A DNA stretch of 64,000 nucleotides from NCBI RefSeq assembly GCF_012273655.1, contig NZ_JAAWWP010000007.1, positions 186,001 through 250,000 on the forward strand, given 5' to 3'. The translations under genes and the position numbers were made by a program. Numbering within the stretch: position 1 is the stretch's first letter; each line of letters starts with the position of its first letter. The notes below the pieces were generated by a model. The model had not been told where the DNA came from. It did not search any database and saw only the letters and a program-made list of their open reading frames with translations. Shown here piece after piece: positions 1-8,482 of this stretch. Origin of the DNA: Streptomyces physcomitrii (GTDB lineage: Bacteria > Actinomycetota > Actinomycetes > Streptomycetales > Streptomycetaceae).

Positions 1-157
1 CTGATTTACCTGCGGAGACAGGCAGTTGTGACGCGAGTCACCCGGGGAGCGTGTCCGAATGCCGGGCAGTCCTTTCCGGCGACCGTACCGGCACCCTTTT
101 CCGGCGCCCCTCCTCGCGCACTCCCCGGCTCGGCCCGCCCTCTCCCGTCCCCCCGGC

Positions 158-1126
158 TCAGCTCAGCGTCACCTGGCGGTTGGTGAGCCCGCCGCGCGCC
201 CGGCGCTCCTCGCCGGTGAGCGGCTCGGTGCGCGCGAGGGCGTCCGCGAGCCGCTCGGCGAACGCGGCCGCGGGCTTCTCGGTGTCCGCCGCCGACATCC
301 CGCGCGGCAGGTCCCAGACCGGCACCGTCAGCCCGTGCGCGCGGAAGGAGCCGACCAGCCGGGTGCCCTCGCCGAGACCGGAGGTGCCCGCCGCGTGCAA
401 CCGGGCGAGCGCGTCGAGGAGTTCCTCCTCCGCGTGCGGCATGACCCAGCGCAGATGGTTCTTCTCCGGGGTCTCGCACCAGTAGGCCGCGTCCACCTGG
501 GTCAGCCGCTCGGTGGGGATGGCCGCCTCGTTCGCGCGCTCCAGGGAGGCCGCGACCTCCGGCGACGCCGACTCGCTGTCCGGCACCCAGAACTCGAAGC
601 CGGTGTGCACCTCGGCGGTGAACTCCGCCTCCGGGTCGAGCAGATCCTGCAGTCGCGGCCCCTCGGCCGGTGCCCGGCGGGCCTCCACCGGGGTGCCCGG
701 GGCGACGGTGAGCGCCCGCTGCAGGGTGTCCGCGAGGTCGCGGCTCAGGTCGCCGGAGGCGGTGTCGTTCTGCAGACCGAGCAGCACCGAGCCGTCCTCG
801 CGCCGCAGCGCGGGCCAGGCCATCGGCAGCACGGTGGCCAGCGTCACCGAGGGGACGTCCGCGGGCTTCTCCTTGAGATGCAGCACGGCCGTGGCGGCGG
901 GCACCAGCTCGCGCAGCGCCACCAGGTCGCGCTCACCGGCCAGGCCCTCGAAGGGGCGCTGCACCAGCTCGGTCACCGCCTGCGCGGCGGCCCGGCCGTG
1001 GCAGGCCTTGTAGCGGCGGCCCGAACCGCAGGGGCAGGGCTCCCGGGCGCCGACGACGGGGACCTCACCCTCGACGGCGCTCTTCGACTGCGGCTTGCCC
1101 TTCGCCTGGGGGCGCTTCTTGGCCAT
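158..1126 (-). CDS. DUF5926 family protein with N-terminal SEC-C zinc motif
   Basis: This is a 322-residue cytosolic protein of unknown function. A basic Lys/Gln-rich start is followed by a SEC-C-type zinc knuckle (CPCGSGRRYKACH, about residues 31-43; ligands C31, C33, C42, H43). SEC-C motifs in SecA and stress proteins bind zinc and contact partner proteins. The rest of the chain is acidic and matches, from memory, the actinobacterial DUF5926 family, so a protein-quality or translation-linked role is only a guess. The start is an ATG preceded by GGGAGA. It is transcribed leftward, toward the window edge, with no operon partner visible. Confidence 0.85.
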   Translation of the reverse strand: MAKKRPQAKGKPQSKSAVEGEVPVVGAREPCPCGSGRRYKACHGRAAAQAVTELVQRPFEGLAGERDLVALRELVPAATAVLHLKEKPADVPSVTLATVLPMAWPALRREDGSVLLGLQNDTASGDLSRDLADTLQRALTVAPGTPVEARRAPAEGPRLQDLLDPEAEFTAEVHTGFEFWVPDSESASPEVAASLERANEAAIPTERLTQVDAAYWCETPEKNHLRWVMPHAEEELLDALARLHAAGTSGLGEGTRLVGSFRAHGLTVPVWDLPRGMSAADTEKPAAAFAERLADALARTEPLTGEERRARGGLTNRQVTLS

Positions 1127-1186
1127 CGTGGCTGTCTCCCGGTAGCGGCTCGTCTCGTACGGGCGCGAGCCTAACCCCTCACCCCC

Positions 1187-1212
1187 GCCGTGGCGGCGGC
1201 CGCCGCCACGGC
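1187..1212. terminator. Perfect GC palindrome between two leftward genes
   Basis: The 26 bp form a perfect 13-bp inverted repeat (GCCGTGGCGGCGG and its complement). It lies 84 bp past the stop of the leftward anti-sigma-like gene and just upstream of the SEC-C gene, where a terminator is expected. There is no T-run, as is common in Streptomyces. Confidence 0.5.
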
Positions 1213-1295
1213 GCGAACGGGTGCGCGCGGGGCGGGAGTCGGGGCGGTTCCCGGAGAGAAGGGGGACAGGCCCCCTCAGTCCTCCGCGGTCCTCC

Positions 1296-1850
1296 TCAGT
1301 CCTCGAAGTCCTCGAAGGCCTCGGCGAGGTCGAGGCCCGCGAGCGAGGAGACGGCGGGGCTCGTGACCCGGGCGGTGAGGTCCTCGCGGCGTCGGCGCGC
1401 GGCCAGTTGGAGGGGGCAGTCGCGTACCGCCACCCAGACCGTGACCTCGCCGGTGACCCCGTCGCGTACGCCCCACTCCTCGGCCAGCGCCGAGATGATG
1501 TTCAGCCCGCGGCCGCCGTGCGCCGTCACCGAGGGGGTGGACGGCATCGGGCGGGTCGGCCCGCCGCCGTCGGTGACCTCCAGGGTCAGCAGCCCGTCGT
1601 CCTCGACCCGCCAGGCGGCGAGGACCTCTCCGTCCCCGGACTGCTCCTCGCCCAGCGGCCTGCCGTGCCGGCAGGCGTTGCTGAGCAGTTCGGAAAGAAT
1701 CAGTACGGCGTCGTCGAGGACCGTCTCGGCCACCCCGCGCCGCCGCAGTTCCGCGCGCATCCGGCGCCTCGCCTGCCCCACGCCCGCAGGGCCATGGGGA
1801 ACGGCCATGCTCGACGACGTGGGCACCTCCTGTGCGACCACCAACGCCAC
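1296..1850 (-). CDS. ATP-binding anti-sigma-factor-like regulator (HATPase_c_2, RsbW/SpoIIAB type)
   Basis: A 184-residue single-domain GHKL ATPase of the type that phosphorylates anti-anti-sigma factors or sequesters sigma factors. Visible are the N-box ELLSNACRHG (N58), the G1 box DGGGP (D94) and the G2 box HGGRGLNII (111-119). No membrane segment is seen. Streptomyces genomes carry dozens of such stand-alone ATPases and the partner cannot be told from sequence. I chose GTG at 1850 because AAGGAGGT stands 7 nt upstream; a longer in-frame reading is open upstream but has no such site. No STAS-domain partner gene is adjacent. Confidence 0.85.
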   Translation of the reverse strand: MALVVAQEVPTSSSMAVPHGPAGVGQARRRMRAELRRRGVAETVLDDAVLILSELLSNACRHGRPLGEEQSGDGEVLAAWRVEDDGLLTLEVTDGGGPTRPMPSTPSVTAHGGRGLNIISALAEEWGVRDGVTGEVTVWVAVRDCPLQLAARRRREDLTARVTSPAVSSLAGLDLAEAFEDFED

Positions 1851-2038
1851 CCCCGAGACCTCCTTCGCCCCACGCCACGGACTGAATGCCCTCCGGCAAC
1901 ACGGCGGAAACCGAACAGACGGAGTGCGGTGACGCACATGTGACGATCGCGTACGTCCCGAACGCGCCGGTGCACTCCCCGTGACCGCCCCCCTCGGAGG
2001 CCCCCGGAACGCGGCGCGGACCGGACCGGCCGCGGCCG

Positions 2039-2839
2039 CTATCGGCCCAGCTGGGCGAGGACTTGGGCGGGCCGGTTGGTGATGATCGCGTCGACGCCGA
2101 GTTCGGCGCAGAGCTCCACGTCCGCGGGTTCGTCGACGGTCCACACATGCACCTGGTGCCCGGCCTCCTTCAGCCGCGCCACGTACCCCGGCTGATTGCG
2201 CACGATCCGCATCGAGGGCCCCGCGATGCGCACCCCCGCGGGCAGCCGCCCCTCGCGCTGGCGCGGCGAGAGGAACTGGAGCAGATAGACGGTGGGCAGC
2301 CCCGGCGCGGCCTCCTGCACCCGGTACAGCGAACGGGCCGAGAAGCTCATCACCCGCACCGGGCCCGGACCGGCGACCGAGGGCGGCGAGTCCAGGCCGT
2401 GGCGGCGCAGCAGCTCCAGGAGCTTCTCCTCCACCCGGCCCGCCCAGCGCGTGGGGTGCTTGGTCTCGATGGCCAGCTCGACCGGGCGGCCCGCCTCGGC
2501 GACCAGCGCGAGCAGCCGCTCCAGGGTCAGCACGGAGGTGTCCGCCCAGTCGGGGGCCTCGGCCCGCTCCTGGGCGCCGTGCTGCTTCCAGGAGCCGAAG
2601 TCGAGGGCGGCGAGATCGGCGAGCTCCAGCGCGGAGACCGCCCCGCGGCCGTTGGACGTACGGTTGACGCGGCGGTCGTGCACGCAGACCAGGTGCCCGT
2701 CCGCGGTCAGCCGGACATCGCACTCCAGGGCGTCGGCGCCGTCCTCGATCGCCTTGCGGTAGGCGGCGAGGGTGTGCTCCGGTACGTCCTCGGAGGCACC
2801 GCGGTGGGCGACGACCTGGATCTGGCGAGCGTGGTTCAC
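2039..2839 (-). CDS. Glycerophosphodiester phosphodiesterase family protein
   Basis: A 266-residue GDPD-type TIM-barrel enzyme, predicted to hydrolyse glycerophosphodiesters to glycerol 3-phosphate and an alcohol. The family motifs are present: AHRGASEDVPEHT (H12, R13), the metal ligands in ALECDV (E39, D41), the second catalytic histidine in VCVHD (H54), and WTVDEP and ITNRP near the C-terminus. No signal peptide is seen, so it is probably cytosolic. GTG at 2839 was preferred over an upstream in-frame ATG because the domain starts almost at once after it and the 39 upstream residues are Arg/Gly low complexity. It is divergent from the HtrA-type gene. Confidence 0.9.
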   Translation of the reverse strand: MNHARQIQVVAHRGASEDVPEHTLAAYRKAIEDGADALECDVRLTADGHLVCVHDRRVNRTSNGRGAVSALELADLAALDFGSWKQHGAQERAEAPDWADTSVLTLERLLALVAEAGRPVELAIETKHPTRWAGRVEEKLLELLRRHGLDSPPSVAGPGPVRVMSFSARSLYRVQEAAPGLPTVYLLQFLSPRQREGRLPAGVRIAGPSMRIVRNQPGYVARLKEAGHQVHVWTVDEPADVELCAELGVDAIITNRPAQVLAQLGR

Positions 2840-3087
2840 CGCGTCATCGTGCCATCGGCGCCGGTACGCGGCCCGGCCGGGCCCGCAGCGGATGCGGGGC
2901 CCCCGCCGACCGCCGAGGATGGCCCCGACGCGTGCGAACGGTGGCTCCGAACGCACAGGATCGCCTTATGGTGCCCTGACGCCGCTTGGGAAAGGGTGGG
3001 AACGGTCAGAAGTACACAGCTGGAGCGCGCCGGGCGCACCCCGCGACCCGTGCCGGACAGGACAGCCGTGGAGCGAGGAGTAGAGCT

Positions 3088-4737
3088 GTGAACCCCGAGA
3101 GCGCCAGGAACGGCGAGAACACCGGGAAGGGCGACATCACCGGGCAGGGCGACAACACCGGGAGCGCCGGGACCGGGAACGGCGAGCAGAACACCGGCGG
3201 CGGTCCCGCCACCCCCGGTGGGCCCCCCGCGTACCCCGGCAGCACCGGCGAGGCGGCCCCCGAGACCCCGGCGGCGCCCGCCGGCCCCGCGGACACCGCC
3301 GCCCACAGCACCCCGCCCGCCCCGCAGAACCCCCCGCACCACCAGCCCCCCGCCCCCGCGCAGCCCCCGGCCGCCCACGCCCAGGGCGCACCGGACCCGC
3401 ACCAGGGCGGCCACCCGGCTCCCGGCCAGGGCGGCCACCCGGCACCCGATCAGGGCGGTCACCCGGCGTCCGGCCAGGGCGGCGCCGCCGGAAGCTGGCC
3501 GCCGCCTCCGCCGCCCCCCGCGGTGCCCTCGTACGCGGGAGGTGCGGGCGGCGGCGGCCACCACTGGGGCTCCGACTACCACCCGCACCAGCCGCAGCCC
3601 AGGCGCCGTCGCGGCGGGCTCATCGCGGGCGTGCTCGCCGGAGCGCTGCTGATGGGCGCGGTCGGCGGCGGCGTCGGCTACCTGATCGCCGACAACAAGG
3701 ACGACGACGGCGGTACGAACAGCTCCACCACGGTCTCCGCGGACAGCCAGGCCGGGCTGAAGCGCTCCCCCACCTCGGTGGCCGGGATCGCCAATCGCGC
3801 GCTGCCCAGCGTCGTCACCATCGAGGCCTCGGGCGGCGGCGGCCAGGGCGACACCGGCGGCACCGGCTTCGTGTACGACCAGGAAGGCCACATCCTCACC
3901 AACAACCACGTGGTGGCGACCGCCGCCGAGGGCGGCAAGCTCTCGGCCACCTTCTCCAACGGCAAGAAGTACGCCGCCGAGGTCATCGGCCGGGCCCAGG
4001 GCTACGACGTCGCCGTCATCAAGCTGAAGAACGCCCCCGGGGACCTCAAGCCGCTCGCCCTCGGCAACTCGGACAAGGTCGCGGTCGGCGACTCCACCAT
4101 CGCCATCGGCGCGCCCTTCGGCCTCAACAACACGGTCACCACGGGCATCGTCAGCGCCAAGGACCGCCCGGTGGCCTCCAGCGACGGGGGCAGCAGCAAC
4201 CCCTCGTACATGAGCGCCCTGCAGACCGACGCCTCCATCAACCCCGGCAACTCCGGCGGCCCGCTGCTCGATGCGCGCGGCGCGGTGATCGGCATCAACT
4301 CCGCGATCCAGTCCGGCGACCAGGGCGGCGGCGGCATCGGCGGCGGCCAGCCCGGCTCGGTCGGCCTCGGCTTCGCCATCCCGATCAACCAGGCGCGCAC
4401 CGTCGCCTCCCAGCTGATGAAGACCGGCGAACCGGTCTACCCCGTCATCGGCGCCTCGGTCAGCCTCCAGGAACAGGGCGCCGGCGCCAAGATCACCGAG
4501 AAGGGCGAGGGCGGCGCCGAGCCCGTCACCCCCGGCGGCCCCGCCGACAAGGCCGGCCTCAAGCCCGGTGACGTCATCACCAAGCTCGACGACACCGTCA
4601 TCGACAGCGGCCCCACCCTCATCGGCGAGATCTGGACCCACAAGCCCGGCGACACCGTCAAGCTCACCTACGAACGCGGCGGCCAGGAGCACACCGTGGA
4701 CGTCACCCTGGGCCAGCGCAAGGGCGACGACGACTGA
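3088..4737 (+). CDS. HtrA/DegP-type membrane-anchored trypsin-like protease with PDZ domain
   Basis: A 549-residue serine protease. The first ~170 residues are Pro/Gly/His-rich and disordered, with GGHPA repeats. A basic stop-transfer RRRR (172-175) precedes one transmembrane helix (about 177-202), placing the protease outside the membrane. The trypsin-like domain has the full triad: H274 in TNNHVV, D307 in YDVAVI and S389 in GNSGGPL. A PDZ domain follows (about 445-540). This is the usual Streptomyces HtrA layout for extracytoplasmic protein quality control. GTG at 3088 has GAGGAG upstream and begins the disordered region. The gene ends 42 bp before tRNA-Ser. Confidence 0.93.
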   Translation: MNPESARNGENTGKGDITGQGDNTGSAGTGNGEQNTGGGPATPGGPPAYPGSTGEAAPETPAAPAGPADTAAHSTPPAPQNPPHHQPPAPAQPPAAHAQGAPDPHQGGHPAPGQGGHPAPDQGGHPASGQGGAAGSWPPPPPPPAVPSYAGGAGGGGHHWGSDYHPHQPQPRRRRGGLIAGVLAGALLMGAVGGGVGYLIADNKDDDGGTNSSTTVSADSQAGLKRSPTSVAGIANRALPSVVTIEASGGGGQGDTGGTGFVYDQEGHILTNNHVVATAAEGGKLSATFSNGKKYAAEVIGRAQGYDVAVIKLKNAPGDLKPLALGNSDKVAVGDSTIAIGAPFGLNNTVTTGIVSAKDRPVASSDGGSSNPSYMSALQTDASINPGNSGGPLLDARGAVIGINSAIQSGDQGGGGIGGGQPGSVGLGFAIPINQARTVASQLMKTGEPVYPVIGASVSLQEQGAGAKITEKGEGGAEPVTPGGPADKAGLKPGDVITKLDDTVIDSGPTLIGEIWTHKPGDTVKLTYERGGQEHTVDVTLGQRKGDDD

Positions 4738-4779
4738 GCCGCTACTCTTGTCCCCGCGCCGCGGCCCAGCCCGGCGCGG

Positions 4780-4867
4780 GGAGGCGTGCCCGAGCGGCCT
4801 AAGGGAACGGTCTTGAAAACCGTCGTGAGGCAACCCCTCACCGTGGGTTCAAATCCCACCGCCTCCG
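4780..4867 (+). tRNA. tRNA-Ser(UGA)
   Basis: An 88-nt class II tRNA. The acceptor stem GGAGGCG pairs with CGCCTCC, with G as discriminator. The anticodon arm ACGGT-CTTGAAA-ACCGT carries TGA at 4814-4816. A long variable arm and the T-arm GGGTTCAAATCCC are present. CCA is not encoded. Confidence 0.97.
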
Positions 4868-4882
4868 CGGACGATCAGTGAG

Positions 4883-4918
4883 GACGGCCCCTGACCAGCA
4901 AGCTGGTTGGGGGCCGTC
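4883..4918 (+). terminator. Terminator downstream of tRNA-Ser(UGA)
   Basis: GACGGCCCC (4883-4891) pairs with GGGGCCGTC (4910-4918) and is followed by GTCTTG. It lies 15 nt beyond the tRNA end. Confidence 0.65.
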
Positions 4919-5071
4919 GTCTTGCGCTGGCGCCTGTGACGGACCACTGTTCCCCGTGGTTTTCGCGGTGGAAGGAGCATGGGAGAGGCACGGCTCCCTC
5001 TTCCCTGCCAGTTGTCTTCCAGGAGACCGGGCCAACCCCGAGCAGGCCCAGGTGACGTTAACTTGAACTCC

Positions 5072-5554
5072 ATGGCGAGTCAGATCATCACCCTCGTTGG
5101 TGTCCTTCTCGGTGCTGTTACGTCGTTCTTCGCCACGAGTTGGGCGGAGCGGGCCAAGTTTCGGCAGACCCTGGCAACACGGTGGGATGAGCGCAAGTTC
5201 AACACCTACATCGAGTACATCTCCTGCGTGAAGGAAGCGACCCGGGCTGCGAAGCGCGCGATCCGGGCCCACGAGCAGGGCGGCGACGCAACCGAACCGC
5301 TGTCGGAGATGGAGGCAGCGGAGGACCGGCGATCCGTCCTCTTCGAAGGCCTCGTGCTGCTCGGGGACGACGCGGCTTCCCGGGCGGCTGTGTCCGTGAA
5401 CGAACGGCTCTGGGACCTGCTGAACTGTGCTCGTGAGCCGGACGGGGTGTCCGTGAACGACCGTGACGGCTTGGGGCCTTCGATCATCGATGCGCTGAAC
5501 TCCCTTCACAAGGCAGCTCGAACGGATCTCGCGATAGGCGATCCAGAGTCATGA
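5072..5554 (+). CDS. Hypothetical protein with N-terminal membrane anchor
   Basis: A 160-residue protein that I do not recognise. It opens with one hydrophobic helix (about residues 4-19) and continues as a charged, mostly helical cytosolic region rich in Arg, Ala and Glu. Similar N-anchored proteins of about 160 residues are common in Streptomyces accessory regions without a known role. ATG at 5072 was chosen because the hydrophobic segment starts right there; an in-frame ATG at 4979 has its Shine-Dalgarno only 1 nt away. Its GC is lower than the neighbours, and it lies between a tRNA and a toxin-antitoxin pair, which fits an acquired segment. Confidence 0.65.
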   Translation: MASQIITLVGVLLGAVTSFFATSWAERAKFRQTLATRWDERKFNTYIEYISCVKEATRAAKRAIRAHEQGGDATEPLSEMEAAEDRRSVLFEGLVLLGDDAASRAAVSVNERLWDLLNCAREPDGVSVNDRDGLGPSIIDALNSLHKAARTDLAIGDPES

Positions 5555-5746
5555 GACCGGGAATCAGCGGTGCTTGAGCCGTTGAGGGGGCTATGACCTG
5601 CGTTCTCCCGTGAGGAAGCTTGGATTGCCACGGTCCCTGGAGGCTGTACCTGACCGCTGGTGTCCGCTCTTCCGGGCCCGGATGAGGCACGAGAGCGGCG
5701 ATGCAGTGGACCTTGCCAGGGGGTGTCTTCGGGGTGGGCCGGCGGG

Positions 5747-6148
5747 TCAGAGAGGGATGACGCGGACCTGGTTGCCGCAGAGCTTGGTCATGTCGTCGCT
5801 GTCGGAGGTCAGGAGGGCGACGGGTTTCGGTTGACGCAGGGCGACCTCGGCGACCGTGGCGTCGATGGCATATTTGTGCCCGTGCAGTCCGGCGCCTTTG
5901 AGGAGTTCCGCTGCTGCTTTCGCCGCCTGTTCGGTGACGGGCTCCACCTTGACGCGGGACAGGGCCCAGTTCAGGCGAGGCATGTTGGTGCGGGAGTGGG
6001 TGACTTCCACGATGGTGTTGGCCCCGATCGCCAGGTCGGCTCCCATGTCGTGGAAGACCTGAAGCATCGCGAGAAGCTTGCGGTCCTGCGCGATCCAGGC
6101 AGAGAGCCCCTCCGAGTCCAGGACGACAGTCTCGACGCGCTCGTTCAC
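5747..6148 (-). CDS. PIN-domain ribonuclease, VapC-type toxin
   Basis: A 133-residue PIN domain spanning nearly the whole protein. The four acidic active-site positions are visible: D11 (VLDSEG), E48 (TIVEVTHSR), D96 (YAIDATVAEVAL) and D116 (LLTSDSDDM). PIN toxins are Mg-dependent RNases that cut tRNA or rRNA when released from their antitoxin. It is the second gene of a two-gene operon: its ATG overlaps the antitoxin stop (ATGA, 6145-6148), so the pair is translationally coupled. The cognate antitoxin presumably binds it and represses the shared promoter. The RNA target cannot be read from sequence. Confidence 0.9.
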   Translation of the reverse strand: MNERVETVVLDSEGLSAWIAQDRKLLAMLQVFHDMGADLAIGANTIVEVTHSRTNMPRLNWALSRVKVEPVTEQAAKAAAELLKGAGLHGHKYAIDATVAEVALRQPKPVALLTSDSDDMTKLCGNQVRVIPL

Positions 6149-6393
6149 GCTGCGTCCGCCCTCTTGGAGGAGCCGGCGGAGCCAAAGATCTTCCCGCGCG
6201 CCTCGGCAAGCTCCTCGTCGCTGAAGGCTCCGTGCTCCTCCTCATGGCGGCGGAGGTCCTCGCCCAGGAGTTGGTGCCGGATCTGGCGGGCTACGGCTTC
6301 CGCCACGTAGCCGGAGACGTTGTCCGTGAGCTTGCGGAGCTCCGCCACCTGGTCGCTGGGGAGCGTGACGGTGATGCGAGTCGTTGAGGACAT
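6145..6393 (-). CDS. Ribbon-helix-helix antitoxin of the PIN toxin (VapB/CopG type)
   Basis: An 82-residue protein. The N-terminus TTRITVTLPSDQVAEL has the beta-strand and helix pattern of a ribbon-helix-helix DNA-binding domain. The acidic C-terminal half (HEEEHGAFSDEELAEARG) is the expected toxin-neutralising tail. ATG at 6393 lies 8 nt downstream of a perfect 16-bp palindrome and 7 nt downstream of a TATGCT hexamer, so the transcript may be leaderless and autorepressed. Its stop overlaps the toxin start. Confidence 0.88.
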   Translation of the reverse strand: MSSTTRITVTLPSDQVAELRKLTDNVSGYVAEAVARQIRHQLLGEDLRRHEEEHGAFSDEELAEARGKIFGSAGSSKRADAA

Positions 6394-6401
6394 GAGCTCA
6401 A

Positions 6402-6417
6402 GCATACTGGAGTATGC
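6402..6417 (-). promoter_or_regulatory. Operator palindrome of the toxin-antitoxin operon
   Basis: GCATACTGGAGTATGC is a perfect palindrome (7-bp arms, 2-bp centre). It contains or abuts a plausible -10 element TATGCT on the minus strand. Its position directly before the antitoxin start fits autorepression by the ribbon-helix-helix antitoxin. Confidence 0.7.
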
Positions 6418-6588
6418 AGATATCGACTCGGCCATTGACCCTCGGCCCGGACGACCGCGAACACATGCTCCGGGTGCAGACAGGGGGACGCTCGCTCCCC
6501 GGCTGTCCACAGCGAGGTGAGGCTGGGGGCGGTGCTGCTGGAGGGCAGGCGAAAGGCCCCGGTCGTCGACGAGGGGCTTCACTGAAGC

Positions 6589-6632
6589 GCGGGTGCCGAG
6601 AATCGAACTCGCGCTCTGAGCTTGGGAAGCTC
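6589..6632 (-). pseudogene. 3' fragment of tRNA-Gly(CCC), likely attachment-site remnant
   Basis: On the minus strand this segment reads as the anticodon loop CTTCCCAAG with most of its stem, then the variable region, the T-arm (GTTCGATTC) and the 3' acceptor strand CACCCGC of a tRNA-Gly(CCC). The 5' half (acceptor strand and D-arm) is missing: the match stops in the anticodon stem. Tyrosine-recombinase elements of Streptomyces typically leave such 3' tRNA fragments at one end of their insertion. No integrase gene is recognisable nearby. Confidence 0.7.
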
Positions 6633-6637
6633 GGGTG

Positions 6638-6667
6638 AAGGGGCGCCCCGGAGTCGAGGCGCCCCTT
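6638..6667. terminator. Perfect 10-bp hairpin
   Basis: AAGGGGCGCC (6638-6647) and GGCGCCCCTT (6658-6667) form a perfect stem with a 10-nt loop. It lies 16 nt past the stop of the leftward 42-codon gene, so it may terminate that transcript. Confidence 0.55.
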
Positions 6668-6683
6668 CCGTGTGCCAGCGAGG

Positions 6684-6812
6684 TCAATGGATCAGGAACT
6701 CCCGCAGTAACCGCAGGATGTTCGCGGCGGCCGAGACCGCGGCCAGGAGCACGCTCAGCCGGGGCTTCGGGTTGGGCCGCCCGCGCGGGCGGGAGGTACG
6801 GTCGGGGGACAC
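6684..6812 (-). CDS. Small hypothetical protein (42 residues)
   Basis: GTG at 6812 opens a 42-residue frame whose first half is basic (Arg/Pro) and whose second half is an amphipathic or short membrane helix (LSVLLAAVSAAANILRLL, ending REFLIH). AAGGTG stands 8 nt upstream of the GTG, and a hairpin follows the stop. I do not recognise a family. Its position beside a tRNA fragment and a toxin-antitoxin pair suggests cargo of a mobile element. Being short, it could also be spurious. Confidence 0.42.
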   Translation of the reverse strand: MSPDRTSRPRGRPNPKPRLSVLLAAVSAAANILRLLREFLIH

Positions 6813-7261
6813 GAGGCATCACCTTTTCCTGTGGTGATCTTCGGTGCCCGTCGGGGCGAGTCGAAGCTGTCCAGGCCGCTCGCACCGACGGGCTTCTTGA
6901 TGAGTACAGGAAAACAAGAGATATCCCGTTCGCAAATTCGATCTCGGATATCCGGACGCCGATTTCCCATTGCGCGGTGGGACTTGTGAGCAGCGCCACA
7001 TGCCGCTTGAACCCGTGAACCACACCGGTATCAGCCAGTAACTCGGGCTCAGCCCCCACTCACTCACGCACGCCCATCAGGCGCGCGGAGCTTCTGCTCA
7101 GGCGGGTGTGGGATCGGGGAGTACCTGTCCGGCCTCTGCTGCTGCGAAAATTGACGCATGAACGTACGCCCCACCAGCACCGCCCCGTCGATGCCGCGCC
7201 CCGCAGCCCCCCGGGCATGCCGCCCGGCGGCCCCGGTCGTGCCGCCTCGTGGAGGGCACCG
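6813..7261. other. 449-bp intergenic region with AT-richer inverted repeat
   Basis: No convincing gene is seen. The 6900-6970 stretch is clearly richer in A+T than the surroundings and holds an inverted repeat GATATCC (6920-6926) / GGATATC (6946-6952), a reasonable operator for the leftward 42-codon gene. The right part is the presumed promoter region of the FUSC gene. Confidence 0.4.
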
Positions 7262-8482
7262 GTGAGCGGCGGTGGGCGGTTCGCCGGTGTCAGTGGGGCG
7301 AGTGTGCAGCGGAGTCGGGAGTTGGGGCGGGAGATGGTGCTGTCGCGGGTGCGGCGGCTGCGGAGCATGGCGTTGCCGATCGTGCAGAGTGCGGTGGCGG
7401 CGGGGCTCGCCTGGGTGATCGCGACCGATGTCTTCGACCACAAGCAGGCGTTCTTCGCGCCGATCGCGGTGGTGCTGTGCATCGGGGTCGGTCTCGGGCG
7501 GCGGTTGCGGCGGGTCGCCGAGCTGGTGGTGGGGGTGAGCGTCGGGATCGGGGTCGGGGATCTGCTCGTCTCGGCCATCGGCACCGGCGCCTGGCAGATC
7601 GCCCTGGTCGTGGCGCTGGCGATGACCGTCTCCGTCTTCCTCGACGGCGGGGCGCTGATCACCCTCCAGGCCGGTTCCTCCGCCGTGCTGGTGGCCACCC
7701 TGCTGCCGCCCGGCGGCCACGGCGGCGTCAACCGGATGCTGGACGCCTTCATCGGCGGGCTCGTCGGCCTCGCCACGGTCGTGCTGCTGCCCGGTGATCC
7801 GCCCGGCATCACCCGCTCCCACGGCCAGCGGATCTTCGCCGAGCTGGCCGCGGCGCTCTCCGGCGCGGCCGAGGCGCACACCCGCCGGGACGCGGAGCTG
7901 GCCGAGCGGTCGCTGTCCCGGGCCCGCAGTACCCAGCAGACGATCGACGACTTCCGCGCGGCGCTGGCCGCCGCCACCGAGATCGCCGCCTTCTCGCCTC
8001 TGCGCCGCCGCCGCAGGCGCCGCCTCGGCCGCTACTCCACCGCCGCGGTCCCCCTCGACCACGCGCTGCGCAACGCCCGCGTACTGCTGCGCCGTACGGT
8101 CGCCGCCATCCACGCGGGCGAGCCGGTACCGGAACCGATCCTCACCGCGCTCGACGAACTCGCCGGTGCCGCCGTCCTGTTGGGCCGGGAACTCGCGGAC
8201 GGACAGGAGCCCGTACGGTCCGCCGGGAAGCTGCGGGAGACCGCCGTGCTCCTCGACCTGAGCCAGTCCGCCGCGCCGAGCGGTCACTCCGCCCATGTCG
8301 TCTTCGCGCAGACCCGCTCGCTCACCGTCGACCTCCTGGAGGCCACCGGCCTCGACCACGAGTCGGCCCTGGCGGTCCTGCCACCACCCCCGGCCGCCGA
8401 ACCGGGTCTCGGCGCCCGACCAGGCTCAGACGGCGCCGAGTCCACCGATTCGGGGACCACTGATCCCAGGAACGATCACTGA
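7262..8482 (+). CDS. FUSC family membrane protein (aromatic-acid-exporter-like)
   Basis: A 406-residue integral membrane protein. About six hydrophobic segments lie between residues 40 and 185 (for example LPIVQSAVAAGLAWVIAT and QIALVVALAMTVSVFL), followed by a long helical cytosolic region that starts near the PPGITRSHG segment. This is the half-size FUSC/ArAE layout found throughout Streptomyces. By analogy with AaeB it could export amphipathic or aromatic compounds, but no substrate is shown. GTG at 7262 has GGAGGG 6 nt upstream. The last 12 codons run into a 34-bp tandem repeat, so the exact C-terminus may vary between strains. Confidence 0.85.
   Translation: MSGGGRFAGVSGASVQRSRELGREMVLSRVRRLRSMALPIVQSAVAAGLAWVIATDVFDHKQAFFAPIAVVLCIGVGLGRRLRRVAELVVGVSVGIGVGDLLVSAIGTGAWQIALVVALAMTVSVFLDGGALITLQAGSSAVLVATLLPPGGHGGVNRMLDAFIGGLVGLATVVLLPGDPPGITRSHGQRIFAELAAALSGAAEAHTRRDAELAERSLSRARSTQQTIDDFRAALAAATEIAAFSPLRRRRRRRLGRYSTAAVPLDHALRNARVLLRRTVAAIHAGEPVPEPILTALDELAGAAVLLGRELADGQEPVRSAGKLRETAVLLDLSQSAAPSGHSAHVVFAQTRSLTVDLLEATGLDHESALAVLPPPPAAEPGLGARPGSDGAESTDSGTTDPRNDH

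Noticed and set aside
2836-4833. 665-codon frame antisense to the HtrA-type gene
   Set aside because: It runs through the tRNA-Ser gene and has only Gly/Ala/Val low complexity.
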